Origin: Chrysogorgia sp. JL179-B06
Lineage: Eukaryota; Cnidaria; Anthozoa; Scleralcyonacea; Chrysogorgiidae
Assembly: GCA_035772405.1 (NCBI GenBank)
Contig: JAYKKM010000207.1
Location: forward strand, 851,501 to 915,500
DNA: 64,000 nt
Direction of reading: 5' to 3'
Shown piece after piece: positions 63,881 through 64,000 of this stretch (position 1 is its first letter; the number at the start of each line of letters is the position of its first letter). The notes under the pieces are model-generated. The model had not been told where the DNA came from and ran no database searches. It saw nothing but the letters and a program-made list of their open reading frames with translations. Both the position numbers and the translations under genes were made by a program.

Positions 63881-64000
63881 TTATTTCTTTCTTTTTATTA
63901 TGTCCGTTTATTAATATACTTCCAACTATAGCTATCACTGATAAAAACGCGGACAAAGAACATGTGTCTATCTTTATGGATGACACTTCACTGTCAGAGA

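Overview
The window is nuclear DNA of an invertebrate animal, most likely a cnidarian such as a coral, octocoral or anemone. The reasons are spliced genes with long AT-rich introns, CR1/L2-type LINEs, tRNA-derived SINEs and dense foldback MITEs. The placement is inferred from repeat style and is not proven.

One host gene spans almost everything. On the minus strand I can assemble 14 coding exons, from a start codon at 51857 down to 242, with the reading phase kept across every junction. The product is an orthologue of formin-binding protein 4 (FNBP4): a short basic N-terminus, a GLLGQYADDSDDE motif, an acidic/proline linker with WW domain 1, a conserved helical block, and WW domain 2 split between exons 11 and 12. 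The gene runs off the left edge of the window. A noncoding first exon probably lies just right of 52020.

Most of the rest is mobile DNA inside its introns or just upstream. From left to right: a broken LINE with nested MITEs (1.5-3.2 kb); a BEL/Pao fragment (4.3-4.7 kb); a possible small plus-strand nested gene of unknown function (7.3-9.4 kb); a 15-bp minisatellite (9.7-10.05 kb); a perfect 66-bp palindrome (12.3 kb); a TTAA MITE next to a (TA)n tract (13.9-14.6 kb); a Mutator-like TIR element (15.9-17.0 kb); a decayed retroelement with a restriction-like endonuclease (18.0-21.5 kb); many MITEs (23-44 kb), including foldbacks that carry hammerhead-ribozyme-like cores; and a nearly complete CR1/L2-type LINE with a 2A-like motif sitting inside a MITE (44.7-48.9 kb), followed by a truncated LINE with a clean 12-bp target duplication.

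Right of the FNBP4 promoter lie two DNA transposons. The first (53.2-56.5 kb) has long TIRs, TTAA flanks and a broken DDE transposase; its ends resemble the TTAA/AGTG MITEs scattered through the window. The second (56.6-60.2 kb) is a young Tc1/mariner/IS630-type element with 98-bp TIRs. It carries a DD37E transposase on one strand and, convergently, a second ORF with a PB1-like domain and a cysteine cluster. This second ORF is the most unusual coding content seen here. The right end holds further palindromic elements, including a 555-bp foldback whose arms are made of CCTTAGCC-type short repeats.
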